64,000 nucleotides of DNA from Terriglobia bacterium (GTDB lineage Bacteria; Acidobacteriota; Terriglobia; JAIQFV01), in NCBI GenBank assembly GCA_020072965.1, contig JAIQFY010000001.1, positions 186,001 through 250,000 of the forward strand. The letters run 5' to 3'. Below the pieces are notes generated by a model. It made no database searches and was not told the DNA's origin. It was given only the letters and a program-made list of their open reading frames with translations. Shown here piece by piece: positions 8,559 to 17,779 of this stretch. Position 1 is the stretch's first letter; each line of letters opens with the position of its first letter. A program made the position numbers and the translations under genes.

Positions 8559-8621
8559 GCCGTTTGAACAAATCCTGTTTAAGGTCTTCTTTGTTCCGAG
8601 CCTTAAACGACAAGATTGAGC

Positions 8622-10028
8622 TTAATTATTGGTTTTCAAGCTGGCCAAAATCTTAGCACGGAACTCCCGGGCCTTTTGAAAAATCTGGTCCTCGTTCAAC
8701 GTGAGAACGCGACGGTGCCGCATGACGATCCGCCCGTCAATGATGGAGGTATCCACGTCAGAACCTTTAATGGAATAAGCGAGGCCTGCGTAGTAGTCAT
8801 AGAGAGGAATTTCATTGGGGTGGTTCAGGTTGATGACGATCACATCCGCCTTTTTTCCGGCTTCGAGCGACCCAATTTCTTTCTCCATGTTTAAGACCCG
8901 GGCCCCACCCACCGTAGCCATTTCGACCGACTGGCGAGCGGGCAGCGCCTTCGGATCCATCAGCGAAATTTTCTGGAGCTTCGAGGCAAGGTCGATCTCC
9001 TCGAACAGGTTGAAATCATTATTGCTCCCCGCCGGTCCGTCGGTCCCCAGACCAACATCCAGTCCTGCCTGAATCATTTTCATGACCGGCGCCACACCGC
9101 TGGCCAGCATCATGTTGCTTGACGGGTTGTGCGCGCATCCGACCTTGAAGGCTTTCAACGTCGCAATATCCTGATCGTCCACCCACACGCAATGAGCAGC
9201 CACCACGGAATCCTCCAGAAACCCGATGTTCTTGAGATGCTGAACCGGGCTGGCATGGTAGCGGGCCTTGATGTCCTCGTCCTCGGTTTTGGTCTCGGCG
9301 ACGTGGATCAAGATCGGGGAATGAAACTGGTCAGCCAATTCCTTTGCGGCCATGAGATGCGCTGGAGACACTGTGAAGGGAGCATGAGGGGCCACTGCCG
9401 GGGTGATCAAGGAATCGTTTTGGTATTGTTTCAGGAACTGAGCGGTGTAGCTGACCATCGCATCGAAACTCTTGTTGTCGGGTGCCGGGAAGTCGAGCCA
9501 CGTCTCCCCGAGCACTGCCCGAAGGCCTGCCTGCCGGGTCGCCCGCGCCACCTGATCCTCAAAGTAGTACATATCGGCGAAGGTCGTCACCCCCGACTGG
9601 ATCATCTCCAGGTCCCCCAGCAGTGTCCCCCAATAGACGAAGTCCGCGGTGACGTTCTTCGCCTCTGCCGGGAAAATATATTTTTCCAGCCACTCTTTCA
9701 GCGGCAGGTCATCGGCGATGCCTCGCAGCAGCGACATGGGCGCATGGGTGTGGGTATTGATCAGGCCCGGCATCACTAACTGGCCGGCAGCCTGAATCGT
9801 CCGGAGGGGGCGAAACTCTTTTTCCAGCTGGGTTCTGGGTCCGATTGCAATGATCCGATCCCTTGCGATCGCCACATATCCGTCCTCGACAATATCTCCG
9901 GCCGCGTTCATGGTAAGCACCGTCCCGCCGGAAATTGCCAGGTCGGCCACTTTCTGAGCTGAAAGTGTCGATGACAGCGCCAACAGGGCAATGAGGAATC
10001 GCAGCAATCGTGAGGCCTCGAGAAGCAT
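8622..10028 (-). CDS. Exported-looking amidohydrolase, 5'-methylthioadenosine/S-adenosylhomocysteine deaminase type
   Basis: This is a 468-residue amidohydrolase of the TRZ/ATZ/SAH-deaminase group. Metal-binding and catalytic motifs are present: NTHTHAPMSLLRG, HAPFTVSPAHL, HVAETKTEDED, AAHCVWVDD and GLGTDGPAGSNN. Family members deaminate adenine nucleosides such as methylthioadenosine, S-adenosylhomocysteine, 5'-deoxyadenosine or adenosine. The N-terminus is unusual: LLRFLIALLALSSTLSAQ looks like a cleavable signal peptide, whereas most relatives are cytoplasmic. It sits 11 bp after cdd and before deoB, so a role in nucleoside salvage is likely, possibly outside the inner membrane. The exact substrate cannot be read from sequence. 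Guanine or chlorohydrolase activity is less likely. Confidence 0.85.
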   Translation of the reverse strand: MLLEASRLLRFLIALLALSSTLSAQKVADLAISGGTVLTMNAAGDIVEDGYVAIARDRIIAIGPRTQLEKEFRPLRTIQAAGQLVMPGLINTHTHAPMSLLRGIADDLPLKEWLEKYIFPAEAKNVTADFVYWGTLLGDLEMIQSGVTTFADMYYFEDQVARATRQAGLRAVLGETWLDFPAPDNKSFDAMVSYTAQFLKQYQNDSLITPAVAPHAPFTVSPAHLMAAKELADQFHSPILIHVAETKTEDEDIKARYHASPVQHLKNIGFLEDSVVAAHCVWVDDQDIATLKAFKVGCAHNPSSNMMLASGVAPVMKMIQAGLDVGLGTDGPAGSNNDFNLFEEIDLASKLQKISLMDPKALPARQSVEMATVGGARVLNMEKEIGSLEAGKKADVIVINLNHPNEIPLYDYYAGLAYSIKGSDVDTSIIDGRIVMRHRRVLTLNEDQIFQKAREFRAKILASLKTNN

Positions 10029-10039
10029 CGCTTGACCTG

Positions 10040-10453
10040 CTACCTCATCTTTTTCAGAAAACTTTGATCGAACGGTCGTGGAAACAGTTCTGACATTCGA
10101 AATTGTTCGGTTTTCCCGTCAAGGTTGGAAAGGACCACTGGGATATCGCCGCAAAATTCCCAGATGATCTGGCGACAGGCCCCACAGGGAGGGGTCAAAT
10201 GCTTCGACGCGGTGACAACCGCGATTTGTTGGAATCGATGGGCACCTTCCGAGACCGCCTTGAAGATGGCCACGCGTTCAGCACAAATCGTCAGCCCGTA
10301 AGTCGCATTTTCAACGTTGCACCCGGTGAAAATGCGCCCGTCCCCAGCCGCAAGCGCCGCGCCCACCTTGAATCGGGAAAAGGGGGCATGCGCCCGTTCC
10401 CGAGATTCCCGGGCCAGTTGGACAAGTTTCTTGATTGTAATTGATTTTCTCAT
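10040..10453 (-). CDS. cdd: Cytidine deaminase
   Basis: The enzyme converts cytidine or deoxycytidine to uridine or deoxyuridine, feeding the pyrimidine phosphorylase of the same operon. The 137-residue protein is of the short, homotetrameric type with three zinc cysteines. It has TGCNVENATYGLTICAERVA (Cys plus catalytic Glu) and TPPCGACRQIIWEF. It begins with an ATG four bases before the end of punA, so the two are probably translationally coupled. Confidence 0.95.
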   Translation of the reverse strand: MRKSITIKKLVQLARESRERAHAPFSRFKVGAALAAGDGRIFTGCNVENATYGLTICAERVAIFKAVSEGAHRFQQIAVVTASKHLTPPCGACRQIIWEFCGDIPVVLSNLDGKTEQFRMSELFPRPFDQSFLKKMR

Positions 10454-11292
10454 TGGTCCTGAGAGTCCAGCTCTTCCAAGCGAGGTATGATCGCTCGCAG
10501 TAATCGAATGAAATCGCCCTTGACCCGCTCCCCCATGAGCATCACCTCTTCATGGTTGACCTTTTGCTTAATCACTCCAGCCGCCATGTTCGTGATGCAG
10601 GAAATTCCGAGGCACTTAACACCCATATGATTAGCCACAATCACTTCCGGGACTGTGGACATCCCCACCGCATCGGCGCCTAAAGTCCGGAGCATCCGGA
10701 TCTCCGCAGGAGTTTCATAACTCGGTCCCGTGAGGCCGGCGTAGATCCCCCGGTGAACCGATAAAGTGAGCTTGCGGGCCGCAGCCGAGGCGACCTTCCG
10801 CATCCTGGGGTCGTAGGCCTCCGACATGTCAAAAAATCGCAAGCCAAAGCGATCTTCGTTGGGGCCCAGCAAAGGGTTTGTAGATTGCAGGTTGAGATGG
10901 TCTTCAATGATCATCAAACGGCCGGGTTTGAATCTCTTGTTAATCCCGCCGGCGGCATTGGTGAAAATCAGGCGCCGAATTCCAAGCCGGGCCAGCACCT
11001 TTGTGGGGAATGTGACCTCCTGCATCGAATAGCCTTCATAGTAGTGGACCCTTCCCTGCATGACGGCAACGGGCACCTTTCCAACTTCCCCCAGCACCAG
11101 GTTGCCGGAGTGACCCTGCACAGTCGATCTCGGAAAGTGCGGTATCTCCGGATAAGGAACGACCTGACGGTTCGCGATCTGATCCGCAAAGGCCCCCAGC
11201 CCTGACCCCAGCACGACGGCAATCCTGGGCCGCAACCCGGACCGGTGCCGTAAAAACTCGACGGCGGTTTGCACCTTGTCAAATTCGCTCAT
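10450..11292 (-). CDS. punA: Purine nucleoside phosphorylase (trimeric, PunA type)
   Basis: The enzyme cleaves purine nucleosides with phosphate to a free base and (deoxy)ribose 1-phosphate. The 280-residue protein has the trimeric PNP motifs: VVLGSGLGAFAD, HSGNLVLGEVG, MQGRVHYYEGY, FTNAAGGIN, LTGPSYETPAEIRML and GMSTVPEVIVANHMG. These resemble eukaryotic-type and Bacillus PupG-type enzymes, not hexameric DeoD. It overlaps cdd by 4 bp and follows nupC by 27 bp. The sugar phosphate product is the substrate of DeoB. Confidence 0.95.
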   Translation of the reverse strand: MSEFDKVQTAVEFLRHRSGLRPRIAVVLGSGLGAFADQIANRQVVPYPEIPHFPRSTVQGHSGNLVLGEVGKVPVAVMQGRVHYYEGYSMQEVTFPTKVLARLGIRRLIFTNAAGGINKRFKPGRLMIIEDHLNLQSTNPLLGPNEDRFGLRFFDMSEAYDPRMRKVASAAARKLTLSVHRGIYAGLTGPSYETPAEIRMLRTLGADAVGMSTVPEVIVANHMGVKCLGISCITNMAAGVIKQKVNHEEVMLMGERVKGDFIRLLRAIIPRLEELDSQDQ

Positions 11293-11319
11293 GGGGGCGT
11301 AATCGTCCTTTCAATATTG

Positions 11320-12591
11320 CTACAGGAGAATCCCGGCGATGGAGGCCGTTAAGAAATTGGCCAGCGTCCCTGCGAGCACCGCCTTCAGTCCAAGACGGGC
11401 CAGGTCATGCCGGCGGCTGGGGGCCAGGGCCCCGATGCCGCCAATCTGAATTCCAATTGAGGAAAAGTTGGCAAAACCGCACAGGGCAAAGGTGGCAATG
11501 GTGAACGATCTCGGGTCGAGAACGGCCCTTTGGGCCCCCAAACCGCTGTAGGCAATGAATTCATTCAAAACCAGTCGGGTCCCCAACAAGTTTCCAACAT
11601 TGACGCAATCCTTCCACGGAATCCCCAAAGCCCAGGCCACCGGGGCAAATACAGCGCCGAAGATTCTCTCCATGCTCAGTGGGTGACCGCGAAATGGAAC
11701 CAAACCCAGCAGGCCATTCAAAAGATAAATGAGAGCAATAAAGGATATCAGCATGGCGGCCACGTTGAGCGCCAGGCTGAGGCCCTCTCCCGTGCCGCGC
11801 GAAGCGGCATCCAGGATATTGACGTCCGTCTTCTCCACTTCCAGCTTTACCTTTCCCGCCGTCTTCGGCTCTCCGGTTTCCGGAACGAGCATCTTCGCCA
11901 TCATGATGGTTCCCGGAGCCGTCATGATGACCGCCGTCAGCAGGTTTTCGGCGCGAGCCCCGAAGGCAATGTAGGCCGCCATGATGCCGCCGGAAATATG
12001 AGCCATGCCCGAGGTCATGACACACATCAATTCGGACTCCGTCATATCATTCAAATAAGGCCGGATCGTGAGGGGCGCTTCGGTCTGTCCCATGAAGATA
12101 GACGCAGCCACATTCAAGGATTCCGCCCCACTGGCAGCCATCAACCACGTCATGACCTTGGCAAAGATGCGGACAATGACCTGCATCACGCCGAGGTAAT
12201 AGAGGATGGCGAACAGCGCGGCGATGAAGATGATGGTGGGTAAGACCTGGAGCGCGAAAATGCTCACAAAATTCAGGGCGGGGTCCCCTTCCTGGAGGGG
12301 ATGGCCCACGACAGCCTCGATGAAATGGATCATCGCGGCCCGGGAGCCGAGGGGCCCAAAAACAAAATTCGATCCAAACTGTGAATACGAGAGCAGCTTG
12401 TTGATAGCGTCGCCGAGCCGCTTGAATAAATAAACTCCGGGGGTCCATTTGAGAACGATCAAGGCAAAGGTGATCTGAAGTCCGAGCCCCCACCCCACTG
12501 TCTTCCAGCGGATGGCCCTCCGGTTCGTCGAAAGAAGGTAAACCAGCAGGGGGATGGTCACCAATCCCACGAGCCCAGTGAAATGATGCAT
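11320..12591 (-). CDS. nupC: Concentrative nucleoside transporter NupC
   Basis: This inner-membrane cation-coupled nucleoside importer has 423 residues. It has many hydrophobic segments and the CNT signatures GQTEAPLTIRPYLNDMTESE, TSGMAHISGGIMAAYIAFG, and the late LNEFIAYSGLG and CGFANFSSIGIQIGGIGAL. Length is typical of bacterial CNTs. It lies between deoA and punA with short gaps (18 and 27 bp), so it probably supplies both phosphorylases. Which nucleosides it prefers is not visible. Confidence 0.95.
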   Translation of the reverse strand: MHHFTGLVGLVTIPLLVYLLSTNRRAIRWKTVGWGLGLQITFALIVLKWTPGVYLFKRLGDAINKLLSYSQFGSNFVFGPLGSRAAMIHFIEAVVGHPLQEGDPALNFVSIFALQVLPTIIFIAALFAILYYLGVMQVIVRIFAKVMTWLMAASGAESLNVAASIFMGQTEAPLTIRPYLNDMTESELMCVMTSGMAHISGGIMAAYIAFGARAENLLTAVIMTAPGTIMMAKMLVPETGEPKTAGKVKLEVEKTDVNILDAASRGTGEGLSLALNVAAMLISFIALIYLLNGLLGLVPFRGHPLSMERIFGAVFAPVAWALGIPWKDCVNVGNLLGTRLVLNEFIAYSGLGAQRAVLDPRSFTIATFALCGFANFSSIGIQIGGIGALAPSRRHDLARLGLKAVLAGTLANFLTASIAGILL

Positions 12592-12609
12592 CGAGGCGCC
12601 TCCGAGACT

Positions 12610-13914
12610 TTATTCCAGGACTTCGTAAATGAGAGGTGGAGCCTTGTCGGCTGAAGGAGAGATCAGGTAGGCCGAGTTGAGCAGTTCGAGGGCCGCGGCC
12701 AAGCGAGACTCGTCATTGTATAGAACCGTGCAGAGGGTATCACCCGCCTTCACCGGATCCCCCATCTTCTTGTGAAGCTCGAAACCGACGGCATGATCGA
12801 TCTTGGAGTCCAGGCGCTCGCGTCCCGCCCCCAGGAGCATCGCCGCGATGCCCATTCTCTCGGCGTGGATCATCTCGACATATCCGGAAGAAATGGAAGA
12901 AAATCGGAATCGTTTCTGCGCCGTGGGAAGCAAACTGTAATCATCCACGACGCGCGGGTTGCCCCCCTGCAATTGAATGATCTTCCTGAAGGTCTCCAAT
13001 CCCGCCCCGCTCTTCAGCAAGGACAGGATCTTCTTCCGGGACTCTTCAAGGGTCCGTGCCGGCTCACCCAGGACGAGCATGTGGGCAGCCAGTTCCACCG
13101 ACAAGAACGTGAGATCTTCCGGCCCCTTGCCTTTCAGGGTTTCCACCGCCTCAATGATTTCGAGTGAGTTTCCGACCCGATTCCCCAGCGGTTGATTCAT
13201 GTCCGTGATGAGGGCCACCACCCGCTTGCCCATTCCCTTCCCGATTTCGATCATCGTCTGGGCCAACCGTCGGGAGTCCTCCAGGGTCTTCATGAAGGCG
13301 CCCACCCCGGTCTTGACATCAAGCACCAGGCCGTCAATCCCTTCCGCCAGCTTCTTGCTCATGATGGAGGCGGAGATCAGGGGATAGCTTTCCACGGTCG
13401 ACGTCACATCCCGAAGGGCATAGAGTTTCTTGTCGGCGGGGGCGATATCCTTCGTCTGTCCTATCAGGCCGCATCGGACCTCTTTCAGCATCGCCTTGAA
13501 CTGAGAGAGCGAGAGGTTGACGTTGAATCCAGGAATCGACTCCAGCTTATCAAGGGTCCCCCCGGTGTGCCCCAAACCCCGGCCCGAGATCATGGGCACA
13601 TACACTCCCCCCGCCGCCGCCAGGGCGGCCAGAACAAAGGAAGTCTTATCCCCCACCCCCCCGGTGGAATGTTTATCCACCTTCGGGCCCGGCAGATCGG
13701 ACAGATCCATCGTCGCGCCGGACTGAATCATGGCGTGTGTCAGGGCGACGGTTTCCTCCACATTGCAGCCGTTGAGGAACATCGCCATCAGCAGGGCGGC
13801 CGCCTGATAATCCGGGATGATTTCCTTGGTGTAGTTGGAGACAAAAAATGAGATTTCGCTTTCGGAGAGGATCCCGTGGTCACGCTTTTTTTGGATAATA
13901 TCGACAGCTCGCAT
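12610..13914 (-). CDS. deoA: Thymidine/pyrimidine-nucleoside phosphorylase
   Basis: The enzyme phosphorolyses thymidine, deoxyuridine or uridine to a base and a sugar 1-phosphate. The 434-residue protein has the family's phosphate-binding KHSTGGVGDKTSF, followed by SGRGLGHTGGTLDKLESIPG. The N-terminal helical domain is MRAVDIIQKKRDHGILSESE. The C-terminal domain includes GYVEMIHAERMGIAAMLLGAG, close to Gram-positive Pdp, so broad pyrimidine activity (symbol pdp) is equally possible. A longer frame starts at 13938, but ATG 13914 is the conserved start. It is the first gene of the minus-strand salvage operon, with a promoter just upstream. Confidence 0.93.
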   Translation of the reverse strand: MRAVDIIQKKRDHGILSESEISFFVSNYTKEIIPDYQAAALLMAMFLNGCNVEETVALTHAMIQSGATMDLSDLPGPKVDKHSTGGVGDKTSFVLAALAAAGGVYVPMISGRGLGHTGGTLDKLESIPGFNVNLSLSQFKAMLKEVRCGLIGQTKDIAPADKKLYALRDVTSTVESYPLISASIMSKKLAEGIDGLVLDVKTGVGAFMKTLEDSRRLAQTMIEIGKGMGKRVVALITDMNQPLGNRVGNSLEIIEAVETLKGKGPEDLTFLSVELAAHMLVLGEPARTLEESRKKILSLLKSGAGLETFRKIIQLQGGNPRVVDDYSLLPTAQKRFRFSSISSGYVEMIHAERMGIAAMLLGAGRERLDSKIDHAVGFELHKKMGDPVKAGDTLCTVLYNDESRLAAALELLNSAYLISPSADKAPPLIYEVLE

Positions 13915-13958
13915 GGGGCAGGAGAAGATGCCGTTCAATTCTTCCGTAAAGAGCGCCC

Positions 13959-13987
13959 AGACTATTCGAACTGATACTCAATGTCAA
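13959..13987 (-). promoter_or_regulatory. Sigma-70-type promoter of the nucleoside salvage operon
   Basis: On the minus strand TTGACA (13987-13982) is followed after 17 bp by TAGTCT (13964-13959), about 45 bp before the deoA start. The perfect -35 box and ideal spacing make this the likely promoter for all six genes. The stretch 13988-14163 between it and the arginine promoter is GC-rich, and I see no gene or clear operator in it. Confidence 0.6.
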
Positions 13988-14163
13988 GCGCTTCTCGACA
14001 TCTTCCCTTCACTCCCCGGTGCGTGCGGAGCGGATTGGCCCCGCGTTTCAACCCTCCTCCTCCCGCGTTTTTCAGGCGTCCAGCCCCCCGGGGGCCATCG
14101 CCCCCGCTGCTCCATAATCCCGGACCGTCTGGAGCCTGCCAGATCGTCCCCTGAAATTTTCTC

Positions 14164-14190
14164 TTGACGACTGGGTTCACTTTGTATAAT
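14164..14190 (+). promoter_or_regulatory. Promoter of the argR-argCBD unit
   Basis: TTGACG (14164-14169) and a consensus TATAAT (14185-14190) are 15 bp apart, 45 bp before the argR ATG. The spacing is slightly short. AT-rich sequence with two TATGC repeats about 20 bp apart (14191 and 14211) covers the start region and could hold ArgR operators. The match to the known ARG box is too weak to claim. Confidence 0.5.
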
Positions 14191-14234
14191 TATGCGTTCA
14201 TGACAATAAATATGCACCACGGCGGCGGGCCGCG

Positions 14235-14687
14235 ATGACGAAGCAGTTACGGCACGAGGCGATCCTCCGGCTGGTCCGCCTGAAGCCGGTCCCCAACCAG
14301 CAGGTGCTGCAACAGGAGCTGCGGAAGGTCGGGTTGGAAGCCACCCAGGCCACGCTTTCCCGGGATCTTTCCGAACTGGGACTCGTGAAGACCGTCGAGG
14401 GATACAAGCTGCTCGCCCAGGTCATCGAACCGCCGCACGCGTCGAACAGCGAATTACGGCGCATGTTGCGGGAATTCATGCGCGAAGCCACTGCGGCCAA
14501 TAACCTGCTTGTCGTCAAGACGCCCACGGGCAGCGCCAATGCGCTCGGCATCGCTCTGGATAACGCTGCACTCGCGGAGATTGTAGGAACCGTCGCGGGC
14601 GATGACACGATTCTCGTCGTCACGCGGTCAGCGGCGACCGCCCGGAGTCTACGCAGGAAATTCTTTCATCTGGTGTCTTCGAATTGA
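14235..14687 (+). CDS. argR: Arginine repressor ArgR
   Basis: This is a hexameric arginine-responsive DNA-binding regulator of 150 residues. The N-terminal winged helix reads LRHEAILRLVRLKPVPNQQ then GLEATQATLSRDLSELGLVK, including the SRD recognition signature. The C-terminal arginine-binding and oligomerisation domain carries NALGIALDNAALAEIVGTVAGDD, with the conserved GTxAGDDT pattern. It is the first gene of the arginine cluster, and its stop overlaps the argC start (TTGA). The regulator and the pathway are therefore cotranscribed, which suggests autoregulation. Confidence 0.95.
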   Translation: MTKQLRHEAILRLVRLKPVPNQQVLQQELRKVGLEATQATLSRDLSELGLVKTVEGYKLLAQVIEPPHASNSELRRMLREFMREATAANNLLVVKTPTGSANALGIALDNAALAEIVGTVAGDDTILVVTRSAATARSLRRKFFHLVSSN

Positions 14688-15772
14688 AATCACACCGAAT
14701 CCGGCAAACACAAGGCATTCGTGCCGCGGTGATCGGCGCCTCAGGCTACTCCGGAATGGAGCTCGCCCGACTCTTGAGCCGGCACCCGCACATCCACCAA
14801 CTGAGTCTTTTTTCATCCCCCGTCGCCCATCCGTCCGGCGGAACCCATGGAACAAAAGGGTCTCCCCCCACTTCTCACGACCCGGACTTTCTCATTCGAA
14901 AGGAGACTCGACTCACGGTTCGCCCGTTTGATGAAGCGGAGCTTCTGGAGTCCCGCCCCGAAATCGTTTTCTTTGCGACACCCAATGAGATCTCTCACGA
15001 ACTGATCCCCCGTTACAGGGATCATCCTTTCCGCCTGATTGATTTGAGCGGGAGTTTCCGCCTGCGCGATGCTTCCCTCTACCCGCGATGGTATGGGTTT
15101 ACTCATACAACGCCGGAAATGCTATCCCGGTTTGTCTATGGCCTTACGGAGGACAATGCGACGGCCATCTCCAAGGCCCAATGGGTGGCCAATCCAGGAT
15201 GCTACGCGACCTCAGTTCTCTTGCCGTTGCTGCCGCTGGTCCAAGAGGGCTGGATTGACCGCGGGTCCCCGGTCATTTGCGACTGCAAATCGGGGGTCAG
15301 CGGCGCCGGGAAACAGCCCACGCACCACACCCATTTCTGTGAAGTCTCCGACTCCTTCAGGGCTTATTCCGTCTTCTCTCATCGTCATCTTCCCGAGATC
15401 GAACAACACCTCGGCCTGAATGCCGGCGACAAACTGATTTTTACGCCTCACCTCCTGCCCATCAACAGGGGAATCCTGTCGACCTTGTATCTCAAGACAC
15501 GGTCTCCCCGCACAGAGGAGGAGCTGAGAACGCTGCTTGTGAAGGGTTACGCCAAGGCCCCTTTTGTTCGGGTCTTCCCAAGCGGCGAATTGCCCCAGGT
15601 CAAGTGGGTGACGCATACGAATTATTGCGACATTGGAGTCCGGGTGGAAGAGAGCTCCTCCTGGGTCGTGATGATCTCCTGCCTCGACAACCTGGTGAAA
15701 GGAGCAGCGGGCCAGGCGATCCAGAACATGAACCTGATGTTCAATTATGCGGAATCGTCCGGCTTGGATTAG
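14684..15772 (+). CDS. argC: N-acetyl-gamma-glutamyl-phosphate reductase ArgC
   Basis: ArgC performs NADPH-dependent reduction of N-acetylglutamyl phosphate to the semialdehyde, the third step of arginine synthesis. The 362-residue protein has the Rossmann start AAVIGASGYSGMELARLL and the catalytic cysteine in VANPGCYATSVLLPLLPL. SGVSGAGKQPTHHTHFCEV and HRHLPEIEQHL are also characteristic. The start is TTG at 14684, overlapping the argR stop by four bases; the first conserved residues lie about a dozen codons in. Acetylated intermediates fit argB, argD and argJ nearby. Confidence 0.96.
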   Translation: MKSHRIRQTQGIRAAVIGASGYSGMELARLLSRHPHIHQLSLFSSPVAHPSGGTHGTKGSPPTSHDPDFLIRKETRLTVRPFDEAELLESRPEIVFFATPNEISHELIPRYRDHPFRLIDLSGSFRLRDASLYPRWYGFTHTTPEMLSRFVYGLTEDNATAISKAQWVANPGCYATSVLLPLLPLVQEGWIDRGSPVICDCKSGVSGAGKQPTHHTHFCEVSDSFRAYSVFSHRHLPEIEQHLGLNAGDKLIFTPHLLPINRGILSTLYLKTRSPRTEEELRTLLVKGYAKAPFVRVFPSGELPQVKWVTHTNYCDIGVRVEESSSWVVMISCLDNLVKGAAGQAIQNMNLMFNYAESSGLD

Positions 15773-15775
15773 CCC

Positions 15776-16570
15776 ATGGCGACTCGAATCCTCGTGAAGG
15801 TCGGCGGGAGCCTGCTGAATACCGAGTCACACCCGAAGGCCATCGCCCGACAGATTGCGGATCTTATTGAGGACGACACCCAGGTCATTGTCGTGCACGG
15901 AGGTGGAAAGCATTTAACCTGCCTGCTCAATCGGCTCAATGTCCCTTCGCATTTTCATGAGGGCTTGCGCCTCACCAATGCGGAGACCCTGGACGCTGCC
16001 CTGATGGTGCTGGCGGGCCTGGTGAACAAGAAACTCGTGTCTGCTTTCGCCTCAGTCGGCGGCCGGGCGGTTGGACTGTGTGGCGGCGACGGGGGCGTGA
16101 TCTGCGCCGAGAAATATCGGCACAACGAGGTAGATTACGGGTTCGTCGGGAGCGTCTCGGAGGTCCGGACCGATCTGATCGAACTGCTCCTTCGAAACGA
16201 GTTCCTGCCGGTCATCGCCTGCATCGCGCTGGGGACCGACCACCATTATTACAACATTAACGCGGATCAGATGGCCGCGGCCTGCGCCATCGCCCTACAC
16301 GTTGATCAACTGGTGTTTCTGACTGACGTCGATGGCGTCCTGAATGAAAAGAAGACCGTCATTCCGAGCATCGGCCCCCGGAAAGTCAACCGGCTGATGG
16401 CCCGAAAGATTGTCGCCGGAGGCATGCTGCCAAAGCTGAAGGCATGCCTTGCGGCGCTGGACGGCGGAGTGAGCAGTGTCAATATTTTAAATGGTTCCGC
16501 CGAGCGATGCCTGAATCGTTTGATTGCGGAGGGTGAGCCCCTCGGCACAGCCATACGAACGGAGGCCTAA
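15776..16570 (+). CDS. argB: Acetylglutamate kinase ArgB
   Basis: ArgB phosphorylates N-acetylglutamate. The 264-residue protein belongs to the amino-acid kinase fold, with KVGGSLLN at the N-terminus, VVHGGGKHL (substrate and phosphate loop), NINADQMAAACAIAL and VAGGMLPKLKACLAAL. It lacks the N-terminal helix linked to arginine-sensitive hexameric kinases, so direct feedback inhibition is not evident, leaving ArgR as the visible control. Three bases separate it from argC and from argD. Confidence 0.95.
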   Translation: MATRILVKVGGSLLNTESHPKAIARQIADLIEDDTQVIVVHGGGKHLTCLLNRLNVPSHFHEGLRLTNAETLDAALMVLAGLVNKKLVSAFASVGGRAVGLCGGDGGVICAEKYRHNEVDYGFVGSVSEVRTDLIELLLRNEFLPVIACIALGTDHHYYNINADQMAAACAIALHVDQLVFLTDVDGVLNEKKTVIPSIGPRKVNRLMARKIVAGGMLPKLKACLAALDGGVSSVNILNGSAERCLNRLIAEGEPLGTAIRTEA

Positions 16571-16573
16571 GTC

Positions 16574-17779
16574 TTGAGCGCTCCCAGTTCTCCCGTATTC
16601 GCACTCGATCAACAATACGTGTTCCCCACCTATGACCGCGCCCCGGTGGTTTTCGTCCGCGGAGAGGGGGCTGAGCTAATTGATGAGAACGGCGCGCGGT
16701 ATCTGGATTGCCTGAGTGGGATTGCGGTCAACGCACTGGGCTACAATCACCCCCGCATCGTCGCCACGCTCTCCGATCAAGCCGCAAAAATCCTTCATGT
16801 CTGTAATCTCTTCCATAACGAGTACCAGGCACAGCTCGCCCGGAAACTCTGCTCCATTTCGGGCCTGCAGTCCGCTTTTTTCTGCAACAGCGGGACCGAA
16901 GCGATCGAAGCGGCCATCAAGGTGGCAAGAAACCACGCGTTTCGCGCTTCAGGGGGAGCCGGCCACCACAAGCACGAGATCGTCGCTTTAGAGGATTCCT
17001 TTCATGGCCGCACGCTCGGCGCTCTGTCCCTGACCGGGCAGAGAAAATACCGGGAACCCTTTGAGCCTCTCATTCCAGGTATCCGGTTCGTCCCAGCCAA
17101 TGATGCGGCGGCACTTCAAGCGGCCGTGAATGAGAAGGCATGCGCCCTCATCATGGAACCGATCCAGGGCGAGGGGGGCATTCGCGTTCTCAACCGGGAG
17201 TTCCTCGGTGCCGCACGGTCGTTGTGTGACCGTCATGGCGCCTTGTTGATTTTCGATGAAGTTCAGTGCGGTCTGGGAAGGACCGGGTTCTATCTTTCCT
17301 ATCAGGGAAAAGGGGTGCAGCCGGACCTGGTGACCCTCGCGAAGCCGCTCGGGCTCGGGATCCCCATGGGCGCACTCCTGGGGACCCGGGCGACGCGGGA
17401 CGATCTGACGCTGGGGACCCACGGATCAACCTTTGGTGGAGGTCCGCTGGCGTGTCGGATGAGTCTTGAGTTTTTCCAGATCATGGAGGAGGAGAGATTG
17501 TTGGAGCGCATCCGAACGCTTGGAAACCATTTTGCCGCAGGATTACATGACCTCAAGAAAAAGTTCTCTTTCGTGAAAGAGGTCCGGGGCGAGGGCCTGA
17601 TCCTGGGTATGGAATTGGACTTCCCGGGAAAAGATCTCGTTCGCACGTTGCTCCAGCGCGGCTATGTCATCAACTGCGCGCACGAAAGAGTCTTGCGATT
17701 CCTCCCGCCCTACATCATTACCGAAGTCCAGCTGGATCGCCTGATTCGGGCGTTGGACGACGCCTTCTCGGGGCTTTGA
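16574..17779 (+). CDS. argD: Acetylornithine aminotransferase ArgD
   Basis: This PLP-dependent class III aminotransferase makes N-acetylornithine, and in some bacteria also serves lysine synthesis. The 401-residue protein shows FCNSGTEAIEAAIKVAR (phosphate-binding site), FHGRTLGALSLTGQ, LLIFDEVQCGLGRTG, the lysine in TLAKPLGLGIPMGALLG and THGSTFGGGPLACR. The start is TTG at 16574, three bases after argB. In many bacteria argF follows here. Instead there is a 227-bp gap without a coding frame, then argG. Confidence 0.95.
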   Translation: MSAPSSPVFALDQQYVFPTYDRAPVVFVRGEGAELIDENGARYLDCLSGIAVNALGYNHPRIVATLSDQAAKILHVCNLFHNEYQAQLARKLCSISGLQSAFFCNSGTEAIEAAIKVARNHAFRASGGAGHHKHEIVALEDSFHGRTLGALSLTGQRKYREPFEPLIPGIRFVPANDAAALQAAVNEKACALIMEPIQGEGGIRVLNREFLGAARSLCDRHGALLIFDEVQCGLGRTGFYLSYQGKGVQPDLVTLAKPLGLGIPMGALLGTRATRDDLTLGTHGSTFGGGPLACRMSLEFFQIMEEERLLERIRTLGNHFAAGLHDLKKKFSFVKEVRGEGLILGMELDFPGKDLVRTLLQRGYVINCAHERVLRFLPPYIITEVQLDRLIRALDDAFSGL

